Assembly (NCBI GenBank): GCA_003818205.1
Contig: RPRQ01000035.1
Span: 1-49,899, forward strand
DNA from: Bacteroidales bacterium
GTDB lineage: Bacteria; Bacteroidota; Bacteroidia; Bacteroidales; Tenuifilaceae
Direction of reading: 5' to 3'
DNA: 49,899 bases
Positions within the stretch are counted from its first letter, which is position 1. Every line of letters starts with the position of its first letter. Both the position numbers and the translations under genes were made by a program. Below, one piece after another: positions 1 to 8,538 of the stretch. The notes beneath the pieces were generated by a model, which was not told the origin of the DNA, made no database searches, and saw only the letters and a list, made by a program, of their open reading frames with translations.

Positions 1-1
1 A

Positions 2-808
2 AAAAAGTATAGAATACCCCTTGATAAGTATGTTGATAATCATTTAATTCCTCAATTGAAGGAGCTGGTTACCCAATACCAGCCTTCGGTAATATTTTCG
101 GATGCAGGCGAGTGGGATTTCGGCCCTGAATTCTGGAAAACGAGAGAATTTCTCGCTTGGCTATACAATGAAGCCCCAAATAAAGGGGAAGTGGTGGTGA
201 ATGATAGATTCTGTAAAGGAATGCCCGGAAAGCATGGAGATTACTTCTCAAGCGAATATAAGGATGCCGATTCCAGCCAGTTCCATAAATACTGGGAAGA
301 AAGTCGGGGTATTGGAGGTTCGTACGGGTATAATAGGGCAGAAAATCTAAGCGATTATAGCACATCTGAAAAACTAATTCATGAGTTTATTGATATAGTA
401 AGCAGGGGTGGAAATTTTCTTTTAAACGTTGGACCAACCGCTGATGGGTTAATACCGGTTATAATGCAGGAGAGGCTAATTGATATTGGTAAATGGCTAA
501 ATGTTAATGGTGAAGCCATTTATGAAACTCGAAGAAACACCTTAACGGATGAACAATTTAAGGAATGTAAAGTGTATTACACAAAAAAAGGTAAGATAAT
601 CTATGCAATTATTACAAGCTGGCTTAATGATAATATTGAATTAACAATCAATGAAAAAGAAAAGATCAAAAGCGTAAAAATGCTTGGCTATAATGGTGAT
701 ATTAAGTGGAGCGTTAAGGGTCAAAAACTCATAGTATCGATTCCGCCACTAACAATCAATTTATTACCCTGTATGCATGCTTGGTCATTCAAGATTGAAC
801 TGGAATAG
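2..808 (+). CDS. Alpha-L-fucosidase (GH29), 3' part, cut by window edge
   Basis: The frame is open from base 2 to the TAG at 808, so this is the C-terminal part of a longer gene that starts before the window. The TTG at 56 is only an internal codon. The stretch KYVDNHLIPQLKEL followed by QPSVIFSDAGEWD matches the GH29 region around the catalytic nucleophile, and the Asp of FSDAGEW is the likely nucleophile. Further on, NFLLNVGPTADGLIP is a typical GH29 signature, and a C-terminal beta domain follows. The family removes alpha-linked L-fucose from glycans, usually in the periplasm or at the surface in Bacteroidota. The signal peptide and the first part of the barrel are not visible. Family assignment is confident; substrate linkage cannot be told. 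Confidence 0.88.
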   Translation, partial: KKYRIPLDKYVDNHLIPQLKELVTQYQPSVIFSDAGEWDFGPEFWKTREFLAWLYNEAPNKGEVVVNDRFCKGMPGKHGDYFSSEYKDADSSQFHKYWEESRGIGGSYGYNRAENLSDYSTSEKLIHEFIDIVSRGGNFLLNVGPTADGLIPVIMQERLIDIGKWLNVNGEAIYETRRNTLTDEQFKECKVYYTKKGKIIYAIITSWLNDNIELTINEKEKIKSVKMLGYNGDIKWSVKGQKLIVSIPPLTINLLPCMHAWSFKIELE

Positions 809-845
809 CAATGCATTCCTTATGTCAAATTAAATAAATTCTATT

Positions 846-1044
846 AACGTCAGCTCGATGTAAGAAACAATCTAAATGCTACATTATCTGCATTTTAATC
901 TATTGGAGAAAATGGAATGATGGAAAAATGGAAGAAAAAAGTTAGAAGAAACTCCATTATTCCATTATTCCAATACCAAATGAAATATTTGTAATAAATT
1001 GCATTTTAGAGTATTACTATCATTCCTTAGATCGAACTCACGTT
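846..1044 (+). repeat. Inverted-repeat element family 1, copy A (complete, 199 bp)
   Basis: The left end AACGTCAGCTCGATGTAAG and the right end (reverse complement AACGTGAGTTCGATCTAAG) form terminal inverted repeats of about 20 bp. The core is built of TGGAATGATGG-like and CCATTATTCCA-like arms flanking AAGTTAGAAGAAAC. Related copies lie at 4497, 19511, 40199, 42366 and 48883. There is no coding capacity. It sits between two convergent genes, so its hairpin could also act as a transcription barrier (inference). Confidence 0.8.
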
Positions 1045-1073
1045 ATTTAATAGTTCCAAGAATTCACCATAAC

Positions 1074-1490
1074 CTAATCGTCAGGATCATCATCCCAATC
1101 AAAATCATTAGGTGAGGAATCTAGGGCATCATCAATGGATCGACGCTCTTTCTTGGTCGGTCTTCCGGTGCCCCTTTCACGATTCCCATAGAATGCCATA
1201 AAATTAGGATCTAACTTTTGAAGTTCATCCTGAGAAGTAATATTCTCTAAATAATCAGGAGTAAGCTTTGCTCCTATCCTATTCCTTGGAATGCCCTTTA
1301 CACGAAACGAGTAGTTAACGGGAGGTTTACGGACGATTACGATATCTCCAATATGAATCTCCTTGGCTGGTTTCACTGAAATGTCCTTGAGCAGCACTCG
1401 CCCCTTTTTGCAGTACTCCGAGGCTACTGATCGGGTTTTAAAAATCCGAACAGCCCAAAGCCATTTGTCGATTCTACTACTGTCCTCCAT
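1074..1490 (-). CDS. RNA-binding S4 domain protein (Hsp15-like)
   Basis: The 138-residue protein opens with [18 protein letters not shown] and continues with [10 protein letters not shown], the classical S4 RNA-binding fold (residues about 5-65). A short basic/acidic tail follows: [13 protein letters not shown] and then a run of Asp. This matches the Hsp15/HslR family, which in other bacteria binds 50S subunits carrying stalled nascent chains. Its start overlaps the end of pth by 14 bases, so the two are translationally coupled in the prs-rplY-pth-S4 gene string. The family call is firm; the exact role in ribosome rescue is inferred from homologues. Confidence 0.85.
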   Translation of the reverse strand: MEDSSRIDKWLWAVRIFKTRSVASEYCKKGRVLLKDISVKPAKEIHIGDIVIVRKPPVNYSFRVKGIPRNRIGAKLTPDYLENITSQDELQKLDPNFMAFYGNRERGTGRPTKKERRSIDDALDSSPNDFDWDDDPDD

Positions 1491-2061
1491 CCTCTTTCTT
1501 CTTTTTATTAAAGAAATTCATGGTACGCTCTACCCCGATGGTGCCAAAGCTAAAAATAATATCGGCCGATTTCTTTATCGGTTCAGGTAGAATTTTAATC
1601 TCTGCATCGGTCCATTCGCCAAGCACATAGTCAACCTGATAACCCTTTGGAAAATCGCCACCAATGCCAAAACGCAAACGGGAATAATTTTGGCTTCCTA
1701 AAACGCCATCGATGCTCTTCAATCCATTATGCCCCCCATCGCTACCAAAGGACCGAAGCCTTAAGCTGCCAATGGGTAATGCAATATCATCGACAATAAC
1801 AAGTAAATTCTCAACAGGTATTTTCTCCTTCTGCAACCAATAGCTAACCGCTTTGCCGCTAAGGTTCATGTATGTTGACGGCTTAAGCAGGGTAAATGTT
1901 CGTCCTTTATGCTTAACCTCGGCAATAGCACCGTAACGGGCATCGTTAAAACAAATATTGGACGCCTTAGCAAGTGCGTCCAATACTAAAAAGCCAATAT
2001 TATGTCGGGTGTTGGAATATTCGAAACCAATATTTCCTAGCCCTGCAATTAAGTACTTCAA
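1477..2061 (-). CDS. pth: Peptidyl-tRNA hydrolase
   Basis: This enzyme recycles peptidyl-tRNA released from stalled ribosomes by cleaving the ester bond. The 194-residue length is normal for bacterial Pth. N10 in AGLGNIG and the catalytic H20 in NTRHNIGF are present. So are the substrate-binding stretches [10 protein letters not shown] and [15 protein letters not shown] with [12 protein letters not shown]. It lies 22 bases downstream of rplY, a common gene order in Bacteroidota, and overlaps the S4-domain gene. All expected active-site residues are intact. Confidence 0.96.
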   Translation of the reverse strand: MKYLIAGLGNIGFEYSNTRHNIGFLVLDALAKASNICFNDARYGAIAEVKHKGRTFTLLKPSTYMNLSGKAVSYWLQKEKIPVENLLVIVDDIALPIGSLRLRSFGSDGGHNGLKSIDGVLGSQNYSRLRFGIGGDFPKGYQVDYVLGEWTDAEIKILPEPIKKSADIIFSFGTIGVERTMNFFNKKKKEDGGQ

Positions 2062-2083
2062 AACCTAATTGATTAGTTTAACA

Positions 2084-2701
2084 TTATTCTTTTGCAGCAG
2101 GTGCAGCAGCGGCAACAGCAGGTGCAGCAGCAGCGGCATCAGCAGCAGTACCACGCGCAGCCCTTGTAAGCTGAGCCGAAGCAACGACCATTGACTTTAA
2201 ATCAACGAGCTGAACATTATCAAAGCTTAAGTCACCCACCATAATGGTTTTGCCTAAGACAAGGTTTGTGATATCAACTTCAAGCATTTCGGGCAATTCC
2301 TGAGGAAAACCACAAGCACGAAGTTTACGGTTAATTAGCAATACTTTACCCCCCTGTTTTGCTGCTTCCGACAGACCTGAAAGAACTACTGGAAGACCTA
2401 AAGTTACCTTTTTATCGTCAAAGATATGAAGGAAGTCAATATGAAGTATCTTATCGGATACTGGATGAAACTGAATATCTTTTACAATTGTTTCATACGC
2501 TTTACCATCAATTTTAATATTAACGATATGCACGGTTGGAGTGTAAACAATTGGTTTTAAATCTGTTTCGTTTACAACAATTGAAAGGTTAACATCACCT
2601 CCATAGATAACTGCTGGTACTTGCTTGTTTTTACGGTACTGCTTAGCAATTTTCTTTCCTGTTTCGGTTCTTAGCGAACCATTAATCTCAATAGTTTTCA
2701 T
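2084..2701 (-). CDS. rplY: 50S ribosomal protein L25/general stress protein Ctc
   Basis: This is a 205-residue long-type (TL5/CTC) L25, which binds 5S rRNA in the large subunit. The N-terminal L25 domain (about 1-90) contains RTETGKKIAKQYRKNKQVPAVIYGG. The C-terminal beta domain (about 95-180) contains RKLRACGFPQELPEMLEVDI. It ends in a low-complexity alanine-rich tail, about residues 182-202, typical of Bacteroidota CTC proteins. The gene has its own promoter just after prs and a structured leader of about 100 nt, described separately. Confidence 0.96.
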   Translation of the reverse strand: MKTIEINGSLRTETGKKIAKQYRKNKQVPAVIYGGDVNLSIVVNETDLKPIVYTPTVHIVNIKIDGKAYETIVKDIQFHPVSDKILHIDFLHIFDDKKVTLGLPVVLSGLSEAAKQGGKVLLINRKLRACGFPQELPEMLEVDITNLVLGKTIMVGDLSFDNVQLVDLKSMVVASAQLTRAARGTAADAAAAAPAVAAAAPAAKE

Positions 2702-2737
2702 TGTAATGTTTATAAAATTAATAATTAGCGTTACTCA

Positions 2738-2799
2738 GGGCTGCCCCTCAACATACAGTCAGCCCCCCATTGCGCTATTATTCTTGAGGGGATAAAAAT
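2738..2799 (-). promoter_or_regulatory. Structured 5' leader of rplY with mutually exclusive hairpins
   Basis: In the predicted rplY leader, CCCCTCAA (2744-2751) can pair with TTGAGGGG (2784-2791). GGGCTG (2738-2743) can instead pair with CAGCCC (2760-2765), a segment that lies in the loop of the first helix. The two cannot form together without a pseudoknot, so this looks like a switchable leader. Autogenous control by L25 is a guess. A terminator seems unlikely because no T tract follows. Confidence 0.4.
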
Positions 2800-2805
2800 G
2801 GGCTG

Positions 2806-2837
2806 CAAATATAGCAACCAAATATCAAATTATCAAA
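2806..2837 (-). promoter_or_regulatory. Bacteroidota-type promoter for rplY
   Basis: Read on the minus strand, TTTG (2837-2834), exactly 20 bases, then TATATTTG (2813-2806) fits TTTG-N20-TAnnTTTG. It lies immediately after the prs stop codon, so rplY-pth-S4 can be transcribed independently of prs, from about base 2799. Confidence 0.7.
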
Positions 2838-2844
2838 TCAATCG

Positions 2845-3789
2845 CTAAATGATAAAATTGGTGCTAATTGATTGATAGTTATAAACCTTATTGATTACAT
2901 CGGCGAAAAGATCGGCTACAGTTAAAACCTTTATTTTGCTAGTATCCTTATCCTTCCGAAGAGGAATGGTATCGGTAACTACAAGTTCAGAGATTTTTGA
3001 ATCGAGAATACGTTCGTAGGCAGGTCCCGATAGTACAGCATGAGTTGCAAAAGCCCTAACGCTTAGAGCACCTTTACCCATCATCATATCAGCAGCTTTG
3101 GTTAGCGTACCTGCTGTATCAATCATGTCATCGATTATTACAACATTCTTGCCTTCAACCTCCCCAATAGCGGTCATCTCGCTAACGGTATTGGCCTTTT
3201 CACGATTTTTATGGCAGATTACAAGCGAAGAGTCCAAAAAACGAGAGTACGCATTGGCTCTTTTAGCACCGCCCATATCGGGGGCAGCAATGGCAATATT
3301 ACTCAGGTTTAGGCTCTTAATGTAGGGTACGAATATGGATGATGAGTAGAGATGATCGACAGGCACATCAAAGAAGCCCTGTATCTGATCGGCATGAAGA
3401 TCCATGGTCATAACCCTATCTACGCCTGCTGCGCAAAGTAGATTGGCAACCATCTTAGCCCCAATGGCCACCCGAGGCTTATCCTTACGATCCTGACGAG
3501 CCCAACCGAAGTACGGCATAACGGCCACCACCTTATACGCTGATGCTCGATGGGCAGCATCGATCATGAGCAGGAGTTCAAAAAGATTATCGGTTGGCTG
3601 GCATGTTGACTGAATGATGAAGACAGTTGAGCCCCTAACCGACTCATCGTAAGACGATACAAATTCACCATCGCTGAAAACGGTAACCGATGATTTTCCG
3701 AGCTCAATTCCAAAACTTTTTGCGATATTCTCCGAGAGGTAACGGGTGTTGCGACCTGTAAAGAATTTTATTGCGTGATTGTTATGCAT
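2845..3789 (-). CDS. prs: Ribose-phosphate pyrophosphokinase
   Basis: This enzyme makes PRPP from ribose 5-phosphate and ATP for nucleotide, His and Trp synthesis. The 314 residues match class I Prs. The flexible-loop/ATP region (YFGWARQDRKDKPRVAI), the metal/ribose region (MTMDLHADQIQGFFDVPVDHL) and the PRPP signature (VVIIDDMIDTAGTL) are all complete. The gene is preceded by a TACTTTTG -7 box at 3827-3820. It ends in TAG, which is useful evidence that amber is a normal stop in this genome. The C-terminal residues beyond VYNYQS are poorly conserved. Confidence 0.97.
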   Translation of the reverse strand: MHNNHAIKFFTGRNTRYLSENIAKSFGIELGKSSVTVFSDGEFVSSYDESVRGSTVFIIQSTCQPTDNLFELLLMIDAAHRASAYKVVAVMPYFGWARQDRKDKPRVAIGAKMVANLLCAAGVDRVMTMDLHADQIQGFFDVPVDHLYSSSIFVPYIKSLNLSNIAIAAPDMGGAKRANAYSRFLDSSLVICHKNREKANTVSEMTAIGEVEGKNVVIIDDMIDTAGTLTKAADMMMGKGALSVRAFATHAVLSGPAYERILDSKISELVVTDTIPLRKDKDTSKIKVLTVADLFADVINKVYNYQSISTNFII

Positions 3790-3819
3790 AGGTTAAAATT
3801 TGCCTAAATTTTAATGCCG

Positions 3820-3827
3820 CAAAAGTA
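3820..3827 (-). promoter_or_regulatory. Probable -7 box of prs promoter
   Basis: The minus-strand sequence TACTTTTG matches TAnnTTTG, 31 bases before the prs ATG. No clear TTTG lies about 20 bases upstream, so support comes from the -7 box alone. Confidence 0.45.
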
Positions 3828-3849
3828 TAAATAAATAGCAATTTTTTAT

Positions 3850-4467
3850 TTAATTCTCTTGAAGAATAAATTTGGAGCTCTTATTAACCTCCTCGATGTA
3901 CTCAATAATGGTCTCGCGACCTGTTCGAGCAACCGAAGAGCAGCTGAAAATTTTGGGTAGATCCTCCCAATAGCTCAACATCTCCTTTCTGAAAACGGCT
4001 ATATTATTTTGTAGCGTTGGAGTATTTATTTTGTCCGTTTTCGTGAATATCAGGGCGAAAGGTACTTGATTCTGCCCAAGCCAATTAATAAATTTTATAT
4101 CAATCTCCTGTGGTTCAAGCCTAGAGTCGATTAGTACAAATAGGCAGTGTAAACTTTCCCGATTCTGGATATAGCTGGTGATCATCTCGGAGAAAATCTT
4201 TCTTGAGGTTTTAGATACTTTGGCATACCCATAACCCGGTAAATCGACCAAATACCACTGTTCGTTAATCAAGAAATGGTTAATGATCTGGGTTTTACCC
4301 GGAGTTTGTGAAACCTTAGCAAGAGCTTTGATTCCTGTTATCATGTTGATTAAAGAAGACTTTCCAACATTGGAGCGACCTATAAATGCGAACTCTGGCA
4401 GGGTTGTTCGAGGGCATTTTTCATACGTAGGGCTACTTGTTACGAACTTAGCGGATCGAATCACCAT
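3850..4467 (-). CDS. engB: Ribosome biogenesis GTP-binding protein EngB/YsxC
   Basis: This TRAFAC-class GTPase takes part in late 50S assembly. The 205-residue protein has G1 GRSNVGKSS, G3 DLPGYGYAKVS (the G-Y-G-Y of this subfamily), G4 TKTDK and the G5 region SCSSVARTG, all in order. Length and spacing are normal. It lies 60 bases upstream of prs on the same strand, but prs has its own -7 box. Its 5' side abuts repeat copy B. Confidence 0.95.
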   Translation of the reverse strand: MVIRSAKFVTSSPTYEKCPRTTLPEFAFIGRSNVGKSSLINMITGIKALAKVSQTPGKTQIINHFLINEQWYLVDLPGYGYAKVSKTSRKIFSEMITSYIQNRESLHCLFVLIDSRLEPQEIDIKFINWLGQNQVPFALIFTKTDKINTPTLQNNIAVFRKEMLSYWEDLPKIFSCSSVARTGRETIIEYIEEVNKSSKFILQEN

Positions 4468-4496
4468 GATTTATAGCTATTAATTATTATTAGAAT

Positions 4497-4670
4497 AACG
4501 TCAGTTCGATGTAAGAAATAATTTAAATGCCATATTATCAGTATTTTACTTTTTAGGTTAAAATGGAATGATGGAAAAATGGAATATTGGATGAAGAAAG
4601 TTCGAAGTAACCCCATTATTCCATTCTTCCAAAAACATAATATTTGTATTAAAGCACTAATAAATAATGA
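4497..4670 (+). repeat. Inverted-repeat element family 1, copy B (right end degraded)
   Basis: The left terminus AACGTCAGTTCGATGTAAG is intact and is followed by TTTAAATGC and the TGGAATGATGG core, then AAGTTCGAAGTAACCCC and CCATTATTCC. It has the same orientation as copy A. The expected right terminus ending in ACGTT is not recognisable, so the boundary near 4670 is approximate. The 452-base gap 4468-4919 holds this element, AT-rich sequence and a terminator; the short open frames in it are not convincing genes. Confidence 0.7.
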
Positions 4671-4844
4671 TATAATAAGCATTCTTAGAATAGATAATCG
4701 TCCCTTATTATCGGTTGCAAAGATACAATACTTATTCGACCTAATCCAAACTATTCTGAATATGAGGCTGATAATAGAATTTTTTTTTGACCACAATTGT
4801 AAGGCAATTAGAATATATCAACAATAAAACCTTTGTTCTCTATG

Positions 4845-4883
4845 ATAAAAAAGCGGGATGATTAAGTCAAAATCATCCCGCTT
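4845..4883 (-). terminator. Rho-independent terminator of the dipeptidase gene
   Basis: AAGCGGGATGAT (4851-4862) pairs perfectly with ATCATCCCGCTT (4872-4883) around a 9-base loop. On the minus strand it is followed by a T run. It lies 36 bases after the stop codon of the minus-strand dipeptidase. Confidence 0.88.
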
Positions 4884-4919
4884 AGGAAATAGATAGAAAA
4901 CACCTACAAACTAAAGGCT

Positions 4920-6155
4920 TTATTTCATTGAATACTCCTGCACCTTTCGAAACGCTCTTATGAAATTCTCACCCCAAATCTTTTTTATATCAGCATCGGA
5001 GTAACCCCTGCGAAGCAGTTCAACGGTAATATTCATCATCTGCGAAGCATCCTTGCACCCATCGATTCCGCCACCCCCATCGAAATCGGTACCAATACCC
5101 ACATGGTCAACACCCATTACCTTAACCATATGATCAATATGGTCAACAGCATCGGCAACGGTAGCCCTTTTCTGAGGGTACTCCTCCTCCAATTTATACC
5201 AATCAATGGTTGCCAAGCTATCCTGTGCTGGGGTGAGATTCTGGAAATTATTGTACTTTTTCCTTAACGCAATCCTTGCGCTATCCCTTTTCGGGTTTCT
5301 CTCAGTAACCTTAACGTAATCGCTAAGAATGCACATTTGAACTACGCCTCCGTTCTCAGCAAGCTTTACAAGCATTTCATCGCTAAGGTTACGGGGGTTG
5401 TTGCAGATAGCACGGGAACAGCTGTGCGAGGCAATAACAGGGGTTTTGGTTAGCGTTAGCACATCATAGAAAGAGCTATCGGAGATATGGGAAACATCAA
5501 TGATCATTCCTAGGCGGTTCATCTCTTTAATTACTTCTCGACCAAAATCGCTAACACCCTTATTATTCATCGTATCCTTATCGGTTGAAGAGGTGCAAAT
5601 CTGATTATTGCTTGTATGGCATAATGTTACATACCGCGCACCGAGGTCGTAATATTTCCTTAAAAGCGATATATCAGTCCCAATGGGGTAACCATTCTCA
5701 ACCCCTATGTATATAGATCGTTTACCCTCCTTCTTTAACCTATAAATATCATCGGGGGTTGTGGCAATACCTGCACGGTTTGGATACTGTTCGGTTTGGC
5801 GATGGATAGCTTGAAGCATTTCAATAGCACGAGCATTAACCTTTTCGTATTGTTCGGGGGTGCATTCACCTTGACCAATAAAAACAGCAAAGAAAGCAGC
5901 ATCAAGCCCCCCTTTTTCCATTTTAAGAAGATCAACACAGCTGCTTCGAGAAGTATTATTTTCCCCGCTAAAATCGAACCCCGAACGAAGAAACCGCATA
6001 GGGGTGTCGTTATGGGTATCAATGGTAATCATCTCTTTATGAAGAGTAGCAGCATGATCAATAAGCTCCGCTTCGGTTAACTTTTTACTTCCATTGTTAC
6101 ACGAAATAATTAATCCGAAACTTATTAGGGTAAGTATAAATCCAAACTTTTTCAT
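4920..6155 (-). CDS. Membrane dipeptidase (M19, renal dipeptidase-like) lipoprotein
   Basis: The start is placed at the ATG at 6155, giving a signal peptide MKKFGFILTLISFGLIISC with a lipobox IISC; the open frame upstream adds only a non-signal extension. The mature 411-residue protein is an M19 zinc metallopeptidase. TIDTHNDTPMRF carries the HxD metal motif, IGVENGYPIGTD the Glu ligand, IIDVSHISDSSFYDV and PVIASHSCSRAI the His ligands, and VGIGTDFDGGGGI the late motif. The family cleaves dipeptides, including D-amino-acid ones, outside the cytoplasm. It is followed by a strong terminator, so it is probably monocistronic. Confidence 0.92.
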   Translation of the reverse strand: MKKFGFILTLISFGLIISCNNGSKKLTEAELIDHAATLHKEMITIDTHNDTPMRFLRSGFDFSGENNTSRSSCVDLLKMEKGGLDAAFFAVFIGQGECTPEQYEKVNARAIEMLQAIHRQTEQYPNRAGIATTPDDIYRLKKEGKRSIYIGVENGYPIGTDISLLRKYYDLGARYVTLCHTSNNQICTSSTDKDTMNNKGVSDFGREVIKEMNRLGMIIDVSHISDSSFYDVLTLTKTPVIASHSCSRAICNNPRNLSDEMLVKLAENGGVVQMCILSDYVKVTERNPKRDSARIALRKKYNNFQNLTPAQDSLATIDWYKLEEEYPQKRATVADAVDHIDHMVKVMGVDHVGIGTDFDGGGGIDGCKDASQMMNITVELLRRGYSDADIKKIWGENFIRAFRKVQEYSMK

Positions 6156-6254
6156 AGTATCAGTATTTATCAGTTTTACTGCTTGCTTCGATAGCAAACG
6201 AATTGAATGGTTTAATCAATGTCTAGCTAAAGTATTGGTGAGATTAAAAACAAT

Positions 6255-6329
6255 GTAACTATTCAGCAATACTATGAAATGAAATATAAACCACGGAGAC
6301 ACGGCCCTGCCTCCGTGGTGAATGGCTAC
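6255..6329 (+). repeat. Inverted-repeat element family 2, short copy (75 bp)
   Basis: It begins GTAACTATTCA and ends TGAATGGCTAC, an imperfect terminal inverted repeat. An inner hairpin is ACCACGGAG...CTCCGTGGT. Longer relatives start at 36399 and 49772. It lies between olsF and the dipeptidase gene. Confidence 0.65.
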
Positions 6330-6360
6330 AAAACAATTAATTTGCCACAGATTATTCGCG

Positions 6361-8178
6361 CTACTCTTGGTTTGCACCTTCTCCTTCAAATGTATAGTCC
6401 GATACGTTGAATCGTTCAAGCAACGATTTGTCGTTAATCTCTTTGGAAAGAGAGGTAATGGTATCGATAGGTACTTGGAAAAGGTCGAGGATTAGCAACC
6501 CATCGAGCGCATCGTTAAATTTAGGGTCAACGTTAAAGCAGATGATTTTACCGTTCAACTTTACGTATTTCTTCAAAAGAACAGGCATCCTAAACTCAGC
6601 AGGTTCTATATCCTTAATGATATTATCGAGACGGCTAATATCGCTACAATGATTGAATATAATATCGTAATCGTCGTTCTTGAGGTTGATTCGAAACATA
6701 TTCTTGGGTTTGATAAATCGAGCCAAATCATGATCGTAGTAATTTGACCTCATGAATGAGATAATAAGCTCCTTGGAGTAGCTGGAAAACCTATTGGATA
6801 TGCTTACCGGTCCAATGAGGTATCGGTATTCGGGGTTCTTTATTAAAAAGTATAGAATGCCTTTCCAAAGCAAGAATAGGGGCATAGGCTTTCGCTGATA
6901 CTCCTTTACAATAAACGATCTACCAAGTTCAATACTCTCCTCAAGAATGGGTGAGAATTTCTTATCAATCTGGAACAAGCTATTGATGTAAAATCCTTTT
7001 ATACCATACCTATCCAAAATCTCCTTGCCTTTGCCTGCTCTATAGGCTCCAACGATACGTTTCTCATCCTCATCCCAAATGAATAGCTGCCAATAGTATA
7101 AATCGAACTCGTCAACATCAATTGATCGGTTAGTCCCCTCACCCACCTCCCTAAAGGTCTCCTCTCGAAGCCGCCCTATCTCGGTCATTATGTTGGGCAT
7201 TTCAACCGAAGGGGCACAAACTACGCTAAAGTTCTTGCTCTTAAACAGGAGATAATTCTCCATCAGTTTATTCGCTTCACAATCAATAATCTCCTGAGAA
7301 ACAGGGGGGATAATGTCATCGGGCTTTGCTGCGGGTTTTAGGTTATATCTAAAAAACTTTGCCACCTCCATGGATGAGCCTAAAGCGTATGTCTTTAACC
7401 GTAAAAACCGTCCAAACCTTTCATTATCGGAATATTCGCGCTGCTCGTTCAATGTAATAGGCGTTCCGATTCGGATTTTTATCACCTTGTTCTTCTTATT
7501 CAGCATTTCGGAAGGCAGTTTGGCTGTGCGAAGTATTGGGTGGATTAAACCTAACAGGTGAAATAATCGGCTGTTTGTTCCCTGAAAATAAATTGGCACT
7601 ACAGGCACTTCGGCTCTCCGAATAAATTTAATCATTGAACTTTGCCATTGGCGGTCAACCGCACCCTGCTCGTCGTCATTATCGTAATAAGTTGACACTT
7701 CACCTGCTGGAAAAATCCCTAAGCATCCTCCCTCGGATAAATGGCTTAAAGCAGATTTTATACCGCTGACATTATTTACTTTCGACCCCTCAAATGGGTC
7801 AACGGGGATAAGAAAGTCTTTAAGCTGTGGAATCTTTTGAATTAGGTAGTTGCCAAGTGTTCTGTAATCGGGTCGGGTTTCTGCTACTAATTTAATGGCC
7901 AACATGCCATCAATCCCGCCATAAGGATGATTCGAAACGGTAATAAATGGACCATTTTTAGGAATCCGCTTGAGTTCTTCCGGATTAACCTCGTACTTGA
8001 TCTCAAGATTATCGAGTGCCGAATTGATAAATTCTACTCCCTTTTTGTCGGCAACCGAACGATATAGTTTATTAAACTTATTCAATTTTAGAAGAAACAT
8101 GAGCAGTTTGGCAATTCCATCGCCACCAACTTTAATGTTGGTTACTTTCTTAACCTCTTCCTTATCAAATAGATTCAT
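6361..8178 (-). CDS. olsF: Bifunctional acyltransferase OlsF (aminolipid synthase, glycine/ornithine lipids)
   Basis: This 605-residue protein has two parts. The N-terminal PlsC-like O-acyltransferase (about 60-290) carries NHPYGGIDG (H84...D90; this subfamily has five residues between H and D) and the FPAGE motif at 156-160. The C-terminal GNAT-like N-acyltransferase (about 320-500) carries EETFREVGEGTNRS, IVGAYRAGKG and ELGRSFIVKEYQRK. This is the fused OlsF architecture described in Serratia and Flavobacterium; Bacteroides uses two separate genes. It makes phosphorus-free N-acyl-(O-acyl) amino-acid lipids. Which amino acid (glycine or ornithine) cannot be read from the sequence. No operon partner is visible. 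Confidence 0.82.
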   Translation of the reverse strand: MNLFDKEEVKKVTNIKVGGDGIAKLLMFLLKLNKFNKLYRSVADKKGVEFINSALDNLEIKYEVNPEELKRIPKNGPFITVSNHPYGGIDGMLAIKLVAETRPDYRTLGNYLIQKIPQLKDFLIPVDPFEGSKVNNVSGIKSALSHLSEGGCLGIFPAGEVSTYYDNDDEQGAVDRQWQSSMIKFIRRAEVPVVPIYFQGTNSRLFHLLGLIHPILRTAKLPSEMLNKKNKVIKIRIGTPITLNEQREYSDNERFGRFLRLKTYALGSSMEVAKFFRYNLKPAAKPDDIIPPVSQEIIDCEANKLMENYLLFKSKNFSVVCAPSVEMPNIMTEIGRLREETFREVGEGTNRSIDVDEFDLYYWQLFIWDEDEKRIVGAYRAGKGKEILDRYGIKGFYINSLFQIDKKFSPILEESIELGRSFIVKEYQRKPMPLFLLWKGILYFLIKNPEYRYLIGPVSISNRFSSYSKELIISFMRSNYYDHDLARFIKPKNMFRINLKNDDYDIIFNHCSDISRLDNIIKDIEPAEFRMPVLLKKYVKLNGKIICFNVDPKFNDALDGLLILDLFQVPIDTITSLSKEINDKSLLERFNVSDYTFEGEGANQE

Positions 8179-8538
8179 CTTTTTTTATGTAAGGTTTTTC
8201 TAGCTGCGATCCTAAAAAATGCAAACCATGAGCCTATTGTTATCAAGCTAATAACCTGATACAATAGCACTTAGCTTGCTATTCATTTTTATAATTTAGT
8301 ACTCCCAAAATCCACGTCAGCCACGCAAAAATACTAAAAAAAACTATTCTTCGATTACCGAAGAATACCAACATACATTACTTAAAGAAAAAGTGTATAA
8401 AAAGATGAAACGTATTAACAAAACAACTAAATTAGTTGTTCGTTTTTGCGAATAATTCTAACCCATTTGTTTTATTCTCAACTCAAACATTCTATTAACT
8501 TTGCACTAAGAATTGAACAACAATAAACCCATATAAAA
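8179..8538. other. Intergenic region between divergent genes
   Basis: This 360-base AT-rich region separates olsF (minus) from the secreted protein gene (plus). It must hold both promoters. Only the TAACTTTG box at 8496-8503 is recognisable; no repeat or RNA gene was seen. Confidence 0.6.
8496..8503 (+). promoter_or_regulatory. Probable -7 box for the gene at 8539
   Basis: TAACTTTG matches TAnnTTTG and lies 35 bases before the ATG. The nearest upstream TTTG (8466-8469) is 26 bases away, longer than the usual 19-21, so only the -7 element is well supported. Confidence 0.45.

Noticed and set aside
4461-4827. Open frames on both strands (111 and 82 residues) in the engB-dipeptidase gap
   Set aside because: They lie across repeat copy B, have no ribosome-binding context, and their composition follows the repeat units rather than a protein.
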